A stretch of 64,000 nucleotides of DNA from Paracoxiella cheracis (GCF_049348705.1 NZ_CP186485.1:682001-746000), one strand, 5' to 3'; positions 1-8,945 are shown, counted from the first letter of the stretch. The notes: generated from the sequence alone by a model not told the origin. Made by a program: numbers and translations.

Positions 1-1169
1 GCATCCAAATGAAAAATAGAACCACAATACACAGAACGATGATGTGGCTCTAACTTCTCAATAATACGCATCGTACTTAATTTTGGTGCGCCAGTAATAG
101 AGCCGCCAGGAAAGCAATCGCGCAAAACATCGATAGCATGTTGACCATGTTTCAATTTTCCTGTGATCGTGCTTACCAAATGATGGACGTTTGGAAAACT
201 CTCCAAATCAAATAATTTAGTAACGTTAATGCTCCCAGGTTCGCAACTTTTACCGAGATCATTTCGCAGCAAATCGACAATCATCAAATTTTCAGCACGA
301 TTTTTTTCGCTATTTAATAATGCTTTTGCCAAACGGCAATCTTCCAAGGGATCATGATGGCGTCGTGAAGTACCTTTTATTGGCTTTGTTTCGACGAAAC
401 CCTCGTGTACGCGCAAAAATCGCTCGGGTGAAAAACTGAGAATGCTGCCATGCGCGCTATTAAAATACGCGGAAAAAGGTGCGGGGTTTTGCGCGTGGAT
501 TTGTTGATAAGCATGCCAAGGTGAGCCTTGATACGTAGCGCTAAAACGCTGACACAGATTTGCCTCGTAACAATCGCCTGCATAAATATGCCGTTGGATT
601 TGTTCAAATGCACGCGAATAATCTTCAAACGACATGTTCGCTTGAAAACGTTCATCAATCTTAAAAGGAATTTTTAATTGGGGCGGTGTGTTTAATGCGT
701 TTAAAACTTCTGACTGTGTGTCAAAATCATTGCATGTCAGCCAGCATTTTTTATCGTAATGATCGACGGTAACTTTCCAATCATAAAAACCAATCACAGC
801 TTCTGGCAGAGTGATATCGCAGGTTGCATGCGGTTGAATGGGATGAATGCGTTTTGCCAAATCGTAGCTCAAATAACCCATGCTGGTATGCGCGGCTTTT
901 GCATTCAAGCGTAAAAACAGTTCTTTAATTAATGCAAAAGGATCGAGGCTTGAGATGGCATGCTCACCATTTTCAAAAGTGTGTGTTAGACCGTCTTTAA
1001 CAATAATCAGAGCGTTAGGGTTGGCAGTAAAAACGCTAAATCGTTGTTTAAATTGCTGCGACTCAGAACTATTCAATAACATAGCGTAAGCGTGATCCGC
1101 GAAAGGCGCAAACAAGTCGATAACATTCTCAGAGTAGGGAAGTTCAAAATCCATCATGCTGGCAATCAT
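1..1169 (-). CDS. pabB: Aminodeoxychorismate synthase component I (partial)
   Basis: PabB makes 4-amino-4-deoxychorismate from chorismate and ammonia, the first committed step to p-aminobenzoate and folate. The reverse-strand frame is open from the window edge to an ATG at 1169 (others at 1157 and 1154). The N-terminus reads MIASMMDFELPYSENV followed by FAPFADHAYAMLL, typical of PabB. Close to the window edge it carries the chorismate-family signature GGSITGAPKL and then a YCGSIF stretch. About 390 residues are inside the window; the usual length is near 450, so the extreme C-terminus lies upstream of base 1. It is divergent from the lipoprotein gene at 1215. No strong ribosome site marks one start, so the exact start is uncertain. 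TrpE is a paralogue, but the short N-terminus and FAPFADHAYAMLL favour PabB. Confidence 0.9.
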   Translation of the reverse strand, partial: MIASMMDFELPYSENVIDLFAPFADHAYAMLLNSSESQQFKQRFSVFTANPNALIIVKDGLTHTFENGEHAISSLDPFALIKELFLRLNAKAAHTSMGYLSYDLAKRIHPIQPHATCDITLPEAVIGFYDWKVTVDHYDKKCWLTCNDFDTQSEVLNALNTPPQLKIPFKIDERFQANMSFEDYSRAFEQIQRHIYAGDCYEANLCQRFSATYQGSPWHAYQQIHAQNPAPFSAYFNSAHGSILSFSPERFLRVHEGFVETKPIKGTSRRHHDPLEDCRLAKALLNSEKNRAENLMIVDLLRNDLGKSCEPGSINVTKLFDLESFPNVHHLVSTITGKLKHGQHAIDVLRDCFPGGSITGAPKLSTMRIIEKLEPHHRSVYCGSIFHLD

Positions 1170-1214
1170 AACGAAAGCACATTTTCCTTGCCAGCTTATT
1201 CAATGGAGCCTATT

Positions 1215-1793
1215 ATGTACGCTATGAAACTATTACGACAAAGTCTTATTGCAGTAAGTGTCTTGCTATTAGCCGGTTGTACGGTGGGTCCACAACAGCT
1301 TGGACTGTCGCAATCGCAGTGGCAATCGCTTGATCAGTCGCAGCAGCAAAGCTTGCTTGCGAACTACAAAACAATTAAGCAAGCCAAAGTAAATAAAACG
1401 GTTTACAGCGGCCCGAATATCAACGTAACGGTTGCGAACGGAACAGCGATGATGCCGCCGTTTGTCGTTCCGCAACAATATGTTGCAGCCAGTTTCTATT
1501 TAAAACCGGGTAAATGTTCTCGGGTGCGTTTGAAGAGCGTGAGCACTCAAAGTTCGGTGAACTTGCAGGCGTGTTATAACGGCTTGGTGTTAGCATTGGA
1601 CCCTAGCCATTATGATCTCATGAAAAGCGGAGGCACGTTGCGCTTGTCTTATAATCCTATCTGGAAGCGTGGATTTACCTATCGCGGCGTTTCAAGTTCG
1701 GGTTATGTGCGCTTAAATCAGGTGAGCGTCACTGTGAAGGCTATTTCTAACGTCTCTCCACTGCGAAATGTCAGCAACAGTTCTAGCGTTTGA
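1215..1793 (+). CDS. Putative lipoprotein, unknown function
   Basis: A 192-residue protein with a lipoprotein signal: basic start, hydrophobic core and lipobox LLAGC about 20 residues in, so it should be acylated and envelope-anchored. A Q/S-rich stretch follows (QSQWQSLDQSQQQSLL), then a beta-rich C-terminal part with two cysteines (GKCSRV and LQACYNG) that could form a disulfide. I chose ATG 1215 because GGAG lies six bases upstream; a second in-frame ATG is at 1224. The open frame extends upstream to 1092, but that part overlaps the divergent pabB start and has no signal sequence. The 3' end overlaps the tsaB start by 26 bases, suggesting coupling. I do not recognise the family. Confidence 0.75.
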   Translation: MYAMKLLRQSLIAVSVLLLAGCTVGPQQLGLSQSQWQSLDQSQQQSLLANYKTIKQAKVNKTVYSGPNINVTVANGTAMMPPFVVPQQYVAASFYLKPGKCSRVRLKSVSTQSSVNLQACYNGLVLALDPSHYDLMKSGGTLRLSYNPIWKRGFTYRGVSSSGYVRLNQVSVTVKAISNVSPLRNVSNSSSV

Positions 1794-2391
1794 TACTGCA
1801 ACAACAGCTTGCACCGTAGCGTTGAATATCGGAAACGAAATTCACGAGCGTTTTGAAATCGCTCCGCGCCGTCACTCAGAGCTTATTATTCCGATGATTA
1901 ATGATTTGCTTGTCGAGGCTTCGATCAAGCTTCAGGACCTTGATGCCATTGCGTTTGGTTGCGGGCCGGGTAGTTTTATGGGGGTTCGCATCGCAACCGG
2001 CATCGCGCAGGGGTTAGCGTTTGGCATCGAAAAGCCTGTTATTCCAGTGTCGACATTACAAACGTTAGCGCAGACTGCTTATCAAGAAACAAAAGCTAAA
2101 AATATTCTTGCAGGATGGGATGCGCGCATGCATGAGATTTATTGGGGCGCTTATCAGCTTGGTGAAAATGGTTTGATGGAAGCGCTGATTCCTGATCGTT
2201 TGGACAAGCCCGATGCGGTTCAGTTGCCAAAGGGGGGAGAGTGGTTGGCGGTAGGTAATGCCTGGGCTAATGATTTTTTTCCCCATGCCGGCGCAATGGT
2301 GCAGGTCGCATTAGAGAAGTATCGCCGCGGTGAGGTCCTGCTAGCCGAGAAAGCAGAGCCAACGTATTTGCGAGATAAAGTCACGCAGTGA
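1768..2391 (+). CDS. tsaB: tRNA threonylcarbamoyladenosine biosynthesis protein TsaB
   Basis: TsaB is the scaffold partner of TsaD in the cytoplasmic complex that places threonylcarbamoyl on A37 of ANN-decoding tRNAs. The 207-residue protein begins with the ASKHA-fold strand VLAFDTATTACTVAL, has the RRHSELIIPMI segment and carries GPGSFMGVRIATG, the family GPGSF-GVR-G motif (usually T where M is seen here). Length fits the family (about 220-230 in E. coli). It overlaps the end of the lipoprotein gene by 26 bases and is the last gene of that short run. A partner enzyme of the YrdC/YciO family is encoded at 34083. Confidence 0.93.
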   Translation: MSATVLAFDTATTACTVALNIGNEIHERFEIAPRRHSELIIPMINDLLVEASIKLQDLDAIAFGCGPGSFMGVRIATGIAQGLAFGIEKPVIPVSTLQTLAQTAYQETKAKNILAGWDARMHEIYWGAYQLGENGLMEALIPDRLDKPDAVQLPKGGEWLAVGNAWANDFFPHAGAMVQVALEKYRRGEVLLAEKAEPTYLRDKVTQ

Positions 2392-2530
2392 GTTTCAAAG
2401 GGATTTCGATTGTGGCTCGTACTCATATTAGAAGGCTGGTTTTGACGCAATTCAGAAGAAAATACTTAATGTTTCCTTAAGTTTCGGGTGATACCCTTAG
2501 GAGAACTAAAAACTCAACAGGGCTTAAGCG

Positions 2531-2887
2531 ATGAAAAAACTAACGCACATACTTGCTATCACGCCAGTCATTCTTGGTGGGTTGGCTTACGCATCGTTGA
2601 CGCTAGCCGCTCCAGCCCAAGCTAAAACAGCACCCGTCCAAGCGGGTGATGGTATGCAGTCCGCGATCGAAACACTGCAAAAGCAAATTCAAGCGGTGCA
2701 AGCAAGTATTCCTAAAACTGTACAGGCACAAACAGGAGCAATTGAAAAACAAATTACCGAGCTGCAAGCACAAATGCAAAAACAAATCACGCTCTTGCAA
2801 AAACAAATACAACAAGTTCAAGCGCAAACAAACCACGAAATCCAACAACTCCAAAAAGAAATCCACGAAGTTGAAATGATAAAATAA
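2531..2887 (+). CDS. Secreted coiled-coil protein, unknown function
   Basis: A 118-residue protein. Residues 1-31 form a signal peptide (KKLTHILAITPVILGGLAYAS, with a likely cleavage after APAQA). The rest is a single glutamine- and lysine-rich helix with heptad spacing (IETLQKQIQAVQ, ITELQAQMQKQITLLQKQIQQVQ), so a periplasmic coiled coil is expected. No enzymatic motif is visible. It follows tsaB after 139 bases and is probably its own transcription unit. The glutamine-rich repeats create long open frames on the other strand and in another frame, which I treat as shadows. No family assignment. Confidence 0.7.
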   Translation: MKKLTHILAITPVILGGLAYASLTLAAPAQAKTAPVQAGDGMQSAIETLQKQIQAVQASIPKTVQAQTGAIEKQITELQAQMQKQITLLQKQIQQVQAQTNHEIQQLQKEIHEVEMIK

Positions 2888-3101
2888 TCGTAAATAATAG
2901 GGATGTTCCTTTTTCACAATAAATAATTACTCTTCAAACATTAGTTTTAATTTGTCTTTAAGGTGGCATCAAAACTAATCGCATATTTTTCACATTTTTA
3001 CCGCATATTCGTTGTCAGCCTCAAATCTATTTGGAATAATCTTTTTCAAATTCTAATCAATACATTTTAAATAATTTAAAATAAAAAGAGAGAAGTTAAA
3101 G

Positions 3102-3186
3102 ATGAGAAGAGAAGAAGAACAAGGGCCTCAACCTAGTCCGGTTTCGCAGGAAATAGAAAACGTAAAAGAAAATCTTGGGTTCGATC
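3102..3186 (+). pseudogene. 5' fragment of an unknown ORF, cut by IS3
   Basis: An ATG at 3102, with an AG-rich region upstream, opens a reading frame (MRREEEQGPQPSPV...) that runs straight into the left end of the IS3-family element at about 3187. The fragment is charged and proline-rich and I do not recognise it. The 2888-3101 stretch before it is AT-rich and shows nothing else. The gene on the far side of the IS (a dioxygenase C-terminus) looks unrelated, so the two ends probably do not belong to one gene. Confidence 0.3.
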
Positions 3187-3911
3187 TGATCTTCCCTCAC
3201 TTTACCGGACACATTTTTTTTCGATTTTACGCAGCACATTCAAGCGCAACAGGGGTCTTGTAGTCAATAGCTGAATGCATTCTTCTGTGATTGTAATAGC
3301 CTTCAATATACTGAAAAAGACTTTGCCTTGCTTCAGCGCGTGTTGTGTAATCATTCACATGCACAAGTTCCGTTTTTAGGGTATGGAAAAAACTTTCTGC
3401 AATGGCATTATCCCAACAATTAGCCTTTCTGCTCATTGAACCAATCAGCTTGTTTTGCTTGATGATTTCCCTATATTTTTTCGAACAATATTGACTGCCC
3501 CGATCAGAGTGTATAATCACTTGCTTTGGATATTTTCGTTTGAATAACGCCATCAATAACGCATCACACACTAAATCTTGTTTCATGCTTTTATTCATTG
3601 ACGAGCCAATAACCGAACGTGAATGCACATCGATAACCACCGCTAAATACAACCAACCTTCACGGGTTGGAATGTACGTCAGATCACTCACCCATTTTTG
3701 ATTGATCGCCGTTGTCGTGAAATCTCTCTTTACAATATTCTCAAAAATAGGCTTGTTGTGACCCGAGTCTGTGGTTATTTTAAATCTACGCTTGGCAAGT
3801 GCTTTTAAGCCCATGGAGCGCATACGCCGCTCAATACGCGTGTGACTGCAGGAAATCGATTCCGCTTGCAATGCACGAGTTATACGTGGTGAACCGTAAC
3901 GTTGTTTGTTT

Positions 3912-4763
3912 GGTAGTGCCTCATTTTTGTTGATGTGATATATTTTGCTATTTCAGAAAATCATTAGGATAAGGATTGCATGAATGGCAAGAATCAATGT
4001 TGCTTGCTCCTGCTGCTGTTTACATGAGGTTGTAAAATTTGGCGTCAGCAGTACAGGAAAGCAAAGGTTTCAATGTAAAAATAATGCTTGTGAGAAAAAT
4101 ACATTTCTTCTAGATTACACACATAATGCTCGTGCCCCTGGTGTTAAAGATAAAATAGTTGATATGGCAATGAATGGTAGTGGCGTCAGAGATACTGCAG
4201 GCGTTTTACGTATTAGCATTAACACTGTTATTGGTGAATTAAAAAAAAGGGTGAAGGTTTGGAGAGCGTCAATACACGACTTTTAAAGGAAAAAGAATCA
4301 CTTGGTGCGTCTGTTACTGTTAATGTTGTACAAGTTGAAGAAGCGGAGCTGGATGAAATGTGGAGTTTTGTTCGAAATAAACAGAATCAACGTTGGCTTT
4401 GGCATGCGATTGATCACCATACACATGAGGTGTTAGCTTATCATTTTGGTCCAAGAAAAGATTCAGCATTTAAAGCACTGAAAGAAAAACTGAGCTCATT
4501 TGATATCAACTTTTACTATACAGATGATTGGGGTGCTTATGAAAGACACCTGCCTCAATCAAAACATTTGGTGGGAAAGCAAAATACCCAAGCGATTGAA
4601 CGAAAGCATCTCACGTTGCGCACACGAATAAAGCGATTAGCGAGAAAGACGATTTGCTTTTCTAAACTGGATAAATTGCACGACATTGTCATCGGATTAT
4701 TTATCAATAGGCACGAGTTTGGGAGGGTTATTTAGATGCCATCAACAAAAATGAGGCACCACC
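3912..4763 (+). mobile_element. IS1-family element, copy 1
   Basis: An 852-bp element with terminal inverted repeats beginning GGTAGTGCCTCATTTTTG and ending CAAAAATGAGGCACCACC. It is flanked by the 8-bp direct repeat GTTTGTTT at 3904-3911 and 4764-4771; the undisturbed target is seen at about 11745-11760. IS1 elements typically give 8-9 bp duplications. It carries two overlapping frames (3984-4286 and 4259-4735) joined by an A8G slippery site. Confidence 0.92.
3984..4735 (+). CDS. IS1-family transposase, frameshift InsA/InsB type
   Basis: Frame 1 (3984-4286, 100 residues) is InsA-like: a four-cysteine zinc-binding start (CSCCCLHEVVKFG..QCKNNACEK) and a helix-turn-helix (IVDMAMNGSGVRDTAG). 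Frame 2 (4259-4735) is InsB-like with the DDE catalytic part (AELDEMWSFV, FYYTDDWGAYERHL, TQAIERKHLTLRTRI). The overlap holds A8GGG; a -1 slip there would fuse the two, as known for IS1. The copy at 14288 has one extra G and is fused without any slip. The protein should cut and join the IS ends. Confidence 0.85.
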
Positions 4764-4939
4764 GTTTGTTTCTCATATAAATTACCTTAATTTTTTCATC
4801 TAATTGTTGGTTTGCTTGCTCACGTGGGCTCATAGGTCGGGATAGCCAGTCATAATAACCACTACGACTGACACCCAGTACATCACATAGCAAGTTAATT
4901 CCAAATAGTTGGGCGTGCTTTTGAATAAAGCTGTACTTC

Positions 4940-5188
4940 CGATGCGCGCCATGGAGAGCGAAGCGAAGGCGCGTATTCCGCGGCAGGCTGGGATTTTTTG
5001 CCGAGCGTAAGCGACTGCAAAAAATCTTTACGAGGCGTCGAGTCAGTTGAGAGCCCGTGCGTAGTCGAGCCGTGAGGTCGCGGAGCGCGGGTGAGGAGGA
5101 CGTCCGCGGTTATTTAAGTTGTCGCGTATTGCGAGTCGATTATTGACAGGGATGGCAATAATCTATCACGAGCATCGCGACACGCTTG
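4940..5188 (+). repeat. 249-bp structured mobile repeat, copy 1
   Basis: Starts CGATGCGCGCC and ends GCGACACGCTTG like the other copies, but is the most diverged of the five full-length ones (for example GGCTGGG in place of GGCTCGG). It lies at the junction of IS3 orfA and orfB. Removing it exactly restores GAG-TGA at the orfA end overlapping a GTG start of orfB, so it inserted without target duplication. Confidence 0.85.
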
Positions 5189-5489
5189 ACTCGAGTTCTT
5201 TCGCGAAGTACGTGGCCGCCTTTTTTAGAATGGCTTTCTCCTGTTCCAGTCGTGCCAGTCGCTTCTTAAGCTGTTGATTTTATTCAATGAGTTCCCCTAT
5301 GTTGACCGGTTGCTTTGCGCTGGGATGAATCACTTCACCACTCTTCCTGGCTTTATCCACCCAGGTGTGGAGGGTCGCTTCGGGCATGCCTAAGTCTTTT
5401 GCAGCGCTTAACACGGAAGGAGAACTGAGTGCTAGATGGATTGCTTCTTGTTTAAATTCCGGTGTGTATTTTCGAGTCTTCTTTGCCAT
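5189..5489 (-). pseudogene. IS3-family orfA with nonsense codon
   Basis: The N-terminal 69 residues (KKTRKYTPEFKQEAIHLAL, then a helix-turn-helix with LHTWVDKARKSG) match IS3 orfA proteins, which bind the IS ends. The frame then meets TAA at about 5280, although the expected leucine-zipper continues in the same frame (NQQLKKRLARLEQEKAILKK). So orfA carries a point nonsense mutation, in addition to the repeat inserted at its end. Confidence 0.8.
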
Positions 5490-5556
5490 GAGATCACCTC
5501 TTTGTTACTTCATAGATTTTAACAAATTAGTGTCCGGTAATTTAGGGGAAGATTAA

Positions 5557-6043
5557 AGAGTTGTATATTAATAACGAGCGTGTTGTTGGGATAGAAGGGA
5601 TGGATTACAATGAAGCAATGGAATTGATTAATCACGTTTTTTATCATGCAATAACCTGCCATGAACCGTATGAACATCAATACACAAAGGGTGATATTTT
5701 AGTATGGGACAATTTCTCATTACTGCATGCCGCCACACATAAGCTTCCTACTACCGATGCGCGCCATGGAGAGCGAAGCGAAGGCGCGTATTCCGCGGTA
5801 GGCTCGGATTTTTTGCCGAGCGTAAGCGACTGCAAAAAATCTTTACGAGCCGTCAAGTCATTTGAGAGCCCGTGCGTAGTCGAGCCGTGAGGTCGCGGAG
5901 CGCGGGCGACGAGGACGTCCGCGGCTATTTAAGTTGTCGCGTATTGCGAGTCGATTATTGACAGGGATGGCAATAATCTATCACGAGCATCGCGACACGC
6001 TTGTGAACCGCGTATTTTGCAGCGTGTTTATGTTAGCGCTTAG
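5557..6043 (+). pseudogene. TauD/TfdA-like dioxygenase C-terminus, interrupted
   Basis: The readable part (MDYNEAMELINHVFYHAITC, then HQYTKGDILVWDNFSLLHAAT) matches the C-terminal region of Fe(II)/2-oxoglutarate dioxygenases of the TauD/TfdA type, where GD-x-W-DN and the distal histidine HAAT help form the metal site. The N-terminal two thirds are absent, cut at the IS3 boundary near 5556. A 249-bp repeat (5755-6003) then interrupts it. Removing the repeat restores KLPTTEPRILQRVYVSA and a TAG at 6041-6043, only 10 bases before the next gene. Not functional. Confidence 0.75.
5755..6003 (+). repeat. 249-bp structured mobile repeat, copy 2
   Basis: Exact 249-bp copy starting CGATGCGCGCC and ending CACGCTTG, inserted in the dioxygenase gene between CTAC and TGAACCG. 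Joining the flanks restores the reading frame and a natural stop, so there is no target duplication and no lost base. Nearly identical to copies at 15621, 40801 and 56176. Confidence 0.93.
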
Positions 6044-6053
6044 GAGGCAAACA

Positions 6054-6677
6054 ATGGCTGAATATAATATTTACTGTACCGGTTCTGCATTCAGTGTTAG
6101 GGAAATGACAGGCAATGTATTTATCAGCGTTTATTTACGCAAACAATCACAAGGCAAATATCTTTGCAAATTGGTGCAAGATATTCTGCCTGAAGAAACT
6201 AACCCTCACAAAGTACGCGATGAGAAATTATTAACGTTGATGCGCTCAGATTTGGCCATATTTTTATTTGAGGGCAGCGATTATGACTCTGATACGATGG
6301 CTGATTTTATTCAAGCCAAAAATTTTGATATCCCCAGTGTTATTCTTCGATCAGATTTTCGCGACAGCAACGCTGATTGCTTTTATCCGCGTACTGAAGT
6401 AATTCAAATGAATTCAAAAAAATTATATAGCGAAGCAATGAATGCAGAAAATAATGTTAAAAGCGTATTAGATAATTTATATGCAAAAACGGCACAAGCA
6501 CTCATTCCCGCATTAGATAAATTATTAGAAGCTCCATCTACATTGAAAAAGAATCATCTTAGCCCAGAACAATTCTATGAATCGGCATTAACCCTAGTGG
6601 GCATAGATCGAAAAAATATCCCTGATAACTTCATTGCCGATTTGATTCAGGCAAAACGCGACAAAAATCTGCTATAG
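6054..6677 (+). CDS. Nucleoside 2-deoxyribosyltransferase-like protein
   Basis: A 207-residue soluble protein. It has an N-terminal NIYCTGSAFSV strand-loop, an acidic stretch LAIFLFEGSDYDSDTMADFIQAK, and then IPSVILRSDFR. This resembles the nucleoside 2-deoxyribosyltransferase fold, in which the D..D-TM-DF helix binds the sugar and bases are exchanged in nucleotide salvage. The start at 6054 is set by AGGAGG seven bases before; the open frame also runs upstream through the 249-bp repeat, which I reject. It probably formed an operon with the broken dioxygenase, whose stop lies just ahead. The assignment is by motif look and moderate. Confidence 0.6.
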   Translation: MAEYNIYCTGSAFSVREMTGNVFISVYLRKQSQGKYLCKLVQDILPEETNPHKVRDEKLLTLMRSDLAIFLFEGSDYDSDTMADFIQAKNFDIPSVILRSDFRDSNADCFYPRTEVIQMNSKKLYSEAMNAENNVKSVLDNLYAKTAQALIPALDKLLEAPSTLKKNHLSPEQFYESALTLVGIDRKNIPDNFIADLIQAKRDKNLL

Positions 6678-6769
6678 AGCCCACTACTAACAAGTAGCCA
6701 GATCCTCAAAAACTGGTATACTAAGCGACTTTCCCCCAACAGCGAACCCCCAACAGCGAACGTTCACAC

Positions 6770-8572
6770 ATGATTGAAAAGATTAGAAATATTGCGATTA
6801 TCGCCCACGTTGACCACGGTAAAACGACTTTGGTCGATAAACTCTTGCGCCAATCTGGCACGCTCGGTGAGCGCGCAGCGCCGGTTGAGCGCGTTATGGA
6901 TTCCAATGATTTAGAAAAAGAGCGTGGAATCACGATTCTCGCTAAAAACACATCCATCGAGTGGCAAGGCTACCGAATCAACATTGTCGACACCCCAGGC
7001 CATGCCGATTTTGGGGGTGAGGTCGAGCGTATTTTATCGATGGTGGATTCCGTCTTGTTGTTGGTGGATGCCGTTGAAGGCCCGATGCCGCAAACGCGCT
7101 TCGTTACTCAAAAAGCCTTTAATTATGGCCTAAAGCCAATTGTGGTTATTAACAAAGTCGATCGTGATGGCGCGCGTCCTGATTGGGTGATCGAACAGGT
7201 ATTCGATTTGTTTGTCAGCTTAAATGCAACGGATGAGCAGCTCGATTTTCCTATCATTTATGCCTCTGCTTTACAGGGCTTCGCTGTGCGTGAATTAGAT
7301 GACGCTAAAAGCGACATGACACCTTTATTTGAAACTATCGTTGAAAAAGTGTCGCCGCCGCAAGTCGATTTGGATGCACCGTTTCAAATGCAGATTTCCT
7401 CGCTTGATTATTCGAGCTACGTGGGTGCCATCGGTATTGGTCGTATTCAACGTGGCCGGCTAAAACGCAACATGCCGGTGACCATCATTGACCGCGACGG
7501 TAAAAAACGAAACGGCAAAATATTACAGATACTCGGATTTTTAGGGTTGCAGCGCGTTGAAATTGAATCTGCAGAAGCGGGTGATATCGTGGCTGTTACC
7601 GGTATTGATAACCTGCGTATTTCAGATACGCTGTGTGATCCTTCTGATGTCGTTGCCTTACCTGCCTTAACGGTGGATGAGCCCACGGTTAGCATGACTT
7701 TCCAAGTGAATAGCTCGCCTTTTGCGGGGCGTGAAGGGAAGTTTTTAACGAGCCGTCAAATCGGTGATCGTTTGCAGCGTGAATTAATTGCGAATGTGGC
7801 GCTGCGCGTTAATCAGGGTTCCGATGCCGATAAGTTTATTGTGTCAGGCCGTGGTGAATTGCATTTATCGATATTAATCGAAAACATGCGCCGCGAAGGC
7901 TATGAATTTGCCGTGTCGCGTCCTGAAGTTATTGTTAAAGAAATTGATGGGCAGTCCTGCGAACCCTTCGAAAGTTTAGTGCTCGATATCGAAGAAGAGC
8001 ATCAAGGCGCGATCATGCAGCATCTTGCTGCGCGCAAAGGCGATTTAAAAAATATGGTGCGCGATGGCAAAGGACGCGTGCGCATGGATTATATTATTCC
8101 AACACGCGGACTCATTGGTTTTCATTCACGCTTTTTAACGCTCACGTCGGGCTCTGGTGTGATGTATCATGTTTTCGATCACTATGGTCCTTTCATTGAA
8201 GAGTCTTTGCAAACACGCACACGTGGTGTGTTAATTGCCAATGGTAAAGGTGCCTCAACGGGTTTTGCTCTCTACAATTTACAAGAACGCGGTGAGTTAT
8301 TCATCGACCCGCAGACAGAAGTGTATGAAGGCATGATCGTCGGTCAAAATTCGCGTGATAATGATTTGGTTGTGAATGTTTGCAAGGCAAAACAGTTAAC
8401 CAACATGCGTGCTTCAGGTAGTGATGAAAATATTATTTTAACGCCAGCAACTAAGTTCACTCTCGAGCAAGCATTGCAGTTTATTGATGACGACGAGTTG
8501 GTTGAGATCACGCCAAAAGCCATTCGATTGCGCAAAAAGCTATTAAATCCAAACGAACGCAAGCGAGCCTGA
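6770..8572 (+). CDS. typA: GTP-binding translation factor TypA/BipA
   Basis: A 600-residue translational GTPase that acts on the ribosome, aiding 50S assembly and stress adaptation. G1 is AHVDHGKTTL, the switch region has RGITILAKN, G3 is DTPGHADFGGEVER, and G4 is NKVDR. EF-G-like domains II, III and V follow, and the TypA-specific C-terminal domain includes RTRGVLIANGKGAS. Full length for the family. ATG 6770 aligns with the family start. It stands alone, with a palindrome-rich intergenic region downstream and a converging cupin gene. Confidence 0.97.
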   Translation: MIEKIRNIAIIAHVDHGKTTLVDKLLRQSGTLGERAAPVERVMDSNDLEKERGITILAKNTSIEWQGYRINIVDTPGHADFGGEVERILSMVDSVLLLVDAVEGPMPQTRFVTQKAFNYGLKPIVVINKVDRDGARPDWVIEQVFDLFVSLNATDEQLDFPIIYASALQGFAVRELDDAKSDMTPLFETIVEKVSPPQVDLDAPFQMQISSLDYSSYVGAIGIGRIQRGRLKRNMPVTIIDRDGKKRNGKILQILGFLGLQRVEIESAEAGDIVAVTGIDNLRISDTLCDPSDVVALPALTVDEPTVSMTFQVNSSPFAGREGKFLTSRQIGDRLQRELIANVALRVNQGSDADKFIVSGRGELHLSILIENMRREGYEFAVSRPEVIVKEIDGQSCEPFESLVLDIEEEHQGAIMQHLAARKGDLKNMVRDGKGRVRMDYIIPTRGLIGFHSRFLTLTSGSGVMYHVFDHYGPFIEESLQTRTRGVLIANGKGASTGFALYNLQERGELFIDPQTEVYEGMIVGQNSRDNDLVVNVCKAKQLTNMRASGSDENIILTPATKFTLEQALQFIDDDELVEITPKAIRLRKKLLNPNERKRA

Positions 8573-8672
8573 GGGAATCAAATAATATTTCAGCGGCAAC
8601 GCGAGGAGTCTCGTAACCGCAGCAAGTACTGCACGTTTGAGATTTCTTTCTTATTCGAGATGATCATACTTC

Positions 8673-8791
8673 GGAGCGTCAGTTGTGATGGGATTTATCG
8701 TGAAAAACGAACGAGCGAGCGCAATGTATAGATAATACATGAGCATGGCGAGGCTCGTTTTTCGCGGGAAATCACCCGCAAATGACGCTCC
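8673..8791. repeat. Nested long palindrome
   Basis: Outer arms GGAGCGTCA (8673-8681) and TGACGCTCC (8783-8791) are perfect complements. Inside, a second imperfect pair is seen (GAAAAACGAACGAGC against GGCTCGTTTTTCGCG). No coding sense. It lies between the converging typA and cupin genes. Confidence 0.8.
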
Positions 8792-8815
8792 ACATCCCGA
8801 GGGCACATAGTCTTG

Positions 8816-8945
8816 AATTTCAATTGCTTGGCTTACGCGATTGGCGTTACTGTTTTTCGGGAATCGCCCTCCTTGGCTGCTAAGTACTTCCGTGGTACTT
8901 ACGCCCGCAAAACAGTAACCCCAATCTCTCTGCCGCAATTGAAAT
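8816..8945. repeat. Palindromic repeat with ATTTCAATTG ends
   Basis: The ends are AATTTCAATTGC and GCAATTGAAAT. Nested within are GCGTTACTGTTTT with AAAACAGTAAC, and a small hairpin TAAGTAcTTCCGTGGtACTTA. The same ATTTCAATTG/CAATTGAAAT core occurs at 38079-38142 and as single arms at 17565 and 35782, so this is a dispersed family. A 14-base piece (TTACTGTTTTTCGG) recurs near 41187. Confidence 0.75.

Larger units (their letters stand above)
3227..4939 (-). pseudogene. IS3-family transposase orfB, split by IS1
   Basis: The catalytic integrase part is at 3227-3911 (WVSDLTYIPTREGWLYLAVVIDVHSR, HSDRGSQY, and NCWDNAIAESFFHTLKTE with the catalytic glutamate). The N-terminal part, 4772-4939, reads KYSFIQKHAQLFG then the helix around LGVSRSGYYDWLSRP. 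An IS1-family element separates the two with duplication of GTTTGTTT. The uninterrupted sequence is preserved in the copy at 11068, which proves the break is due to the IS1. In an intact copy orfB would begin at a GTG overlapping the orfA stop. It cannot make a functional protein. Confidence 0.85.
3187..5555 (-). mobile_element. IS3-family element, nested with IS1 and a 249-bp repeat
   Basis: The ends are imperfect inverted repeats (left TGATCTTCCC..TTACCGGACAC, right the complement of GTGTCCGG..GGGGAAGATTA). Inside on the minus strand are orfA (5489 downward) and orfB with the rve-type DDE domain. An IS1-family element (3912-4763) with an 8-bp duplication splits orfB, and a 249-bp repeat (4940-5188) sits at the orfA/orfB junction. 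No short target duplication is visible outside the IS ends, and the flanking genes do not match, which suggests a deletion or rearrangement. A second partial copy lies at 11030-11882. Confidence 0.85.

Noticed and set aside
1092..1214. Longer start for the lipoprotein
   Set aside because: It would overlap the divergent pabB coding start and bury the lipoprotein signal peptide in mid-protein.
2603..2917. Minus-strand ORF opposite the coiled-coil gene
   Set aside because: It arises from the repeated CAA/AAA codons; the plus frame has the signal peptide and heptad pattern.
5934..6053. Longer start for the deoxyribosyltransferase-like gene
   Set aside because: The upstream part is 249-bp repeat sequence and dioxygenase tail; AGGAGG marks the start at 6054.
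8651..8938. 95-residue minus-strand ORF
   Set aside because: It lies wholly within palindromic repeats and has no start signal.
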